This document shows positions 63,470-64,000 of a DNA stretch of 64,000 nt, in pieces; positions within the stretch are counted from its first letter, which is position 1; every line of letters starts with the position of its first letter. Made by a program: the position numbers and the translations under genes. The DNA is taken from assembly GCA_964355075.1 (NCBI GenBank), contig CAYHCF010000002.1, positions 124,001-188,000 on the forward strand, written 5' to 3'. The stretch comes from B1 sp964355075 (lineage in GTDB: Bacteria; Bacteroidota; Bacteroidia; UKL13-3). The notes beneath the pieces were generated by a model. It did no database searches. It had not been told where the DNA came from and was given only the letters and a program-made list of their open reading frames with translations.

Positions 63470-64000
63470 ATGAACATTGATTTAAAAGGAAAGAATGCAC
63501 TGGTTTGTGGAAGCACAAAAGGAATTGGATTTGCCATTGCCCAACAAATGGCACTTGTAGGTGCAAATGTTACTTTGATGGCCAGGAATGGAGATTTACT
63601 ATCCAGTATTGTAAAGGATTTACCTTGTGAAGGCGATCAGAAACACGATTTTCTGATTGCAGATTTCAGTAAACCGGAGCAGGTAAAGGCTGCAATTGAA
63701 GAAAAAATAAATAGTCATTATTCCTACCAGATTTTGGTAAATAATAGTGGTGGGCCGGGTCCCGGACCAGTCCTGGGAGCAAAACAAGAAGAATTTTCAA
63801 CCGCCTTTAATACGCATTTACTCAGCAGTCATTATTTGGTTCAGGGCTTAGTAAATGGCATGAAACAAAGTGGATACGGGCGCATTATTAATATTATTTC
63901 AACCAGTGTAAAAATTCCTTTAAAAGGCCTGGGTGTTTCAAACACCATCAGAGGCGCTATGGCCAGTTGGAGTAAGACACTGGCAGCCGAATTGGCTCCA
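63470..64000 (+). CDS. Short-chain dehydrogenase/reductase, atypical, C-terminus cut by window edge
   Basis: The first 177 residues of an SDR-fold protein. The cofactor loop is GSTKGIG (14-20, TGxxxGxG variant), followed by VTLMARN, a NNSGGPGPG segment in place of NNAG, and the strand RIINIISTSV with the catalytic Ser position (Ser144 region). The YxxxK pair is replaced: S157-N-T-I-R161 stands where Tyr and Lys are expected. This matches a known divergent branch of 3-oxoacyl-ACP-reductase-like SDRs without a complete tetrad, so the reaction is not predictable. It is transcribed away from the BatA-domain gene and runs off the right edge. Confidence 0.88.
   Translation, partial: MNIDLKGKNALVCGSTKGIGFAIAQQMALVGANVTLMARNGDLLSSIVKDLPCEGDQKHDFLIADFSKPEQVKAAIEEKINSHYSYQILVNNSGGPGPGPVLGAKQEEFSTAFNTHLLSSHYLVQGLVNGMKQSGYGRIINIISTSVKIPLKGLGVSNTIRGAMASWSKTLAAELAP

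Overview
The window is an AT-rich stretch of a Bacteroidota chromosome. The markers are a type IX secretion/gliding repertoire (PorQ, a PorP/SprF-family protein, a CHU_C-type C-terminus, several C-terminal sorting domains), DUF4294, DUF4199 and BatA-domain proteins, promoters of the TTG/TAnnTTTG type, tRNA genes without encoded CCA, and almost no Shine-Dalgarno sites except a very strong one before rpsU. Genus or order cannot be fixed from sequence alone. Two 100-N assembly gaps (25243-25342 and 51890-51989) both fall inside tandem repeats, so this is probably a draft or metagenome-derived scaffold.

Layout. 1-3.1 kb (minus): a truncated family 2 glycosyltransferase, then lgt, a DUF4294 protein and a SET-domain protein. 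3.2-14.3 kb: threonine aldolase, a 1846-residue secreted multidomain protein followed by its PorP/SprF partner, an aminotransferase, and an ABC-F ATPase. 14.3-15 kb is non-coding and holds an inverted pair of REP-like elements. 15-25.5 kb: a sorting-domain protein, htpG, porQ-cmk, a C-type lectin-like protein, mfd, a tiny lipoprotein, and a Lys/Ala/Pro-repeat histone-H1-like protein broken by the first gap. 26-39 kb: cinA, uvrB, a lipoprotein, the UDP-xylose pair ugd-uxs, kdtA, another sorting-domain protein, a VF530-family protein, a DUF2147 protein and selD.

39-52.6 kb is one long minus-strand information-processing unit, read in the order tRNA-Thr(UGU), tRNA-Tyr, tRNA-Gly, a 59-bp repeat array, tRNA-Thr(GGU), tuf, tRNA-Trp, secE, nusG, rplK, rplA, rplJ, rplL, rpoB, rpoC. 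A consensus promoter sits at its head. Near-identical palindromes lie on both sides of rpoC.

53-64 kb: an M14 carboxypeptidase, hibernation factor, xerC, rpsU, then a minus-strand operon of a dihydroorotase-like protein, an unknown acidic protein, DUF4199, GT2 and GT4. A BatA-domain protein and the start of an SDR gene close the window.

Most genes are conserved housekeeping. The points most worth a second look are the tandem array built from the 3' half of tRNA-Gly, the dihydroorotase homologue that has lost its metal ligands, the strong Shine-Dalgarno of rpsU, and the REP-like palindromes around rpoC and at 14.5-14.9 kb. I did not find a gene cluster that looks like a new defence, secretion or metabolic system.
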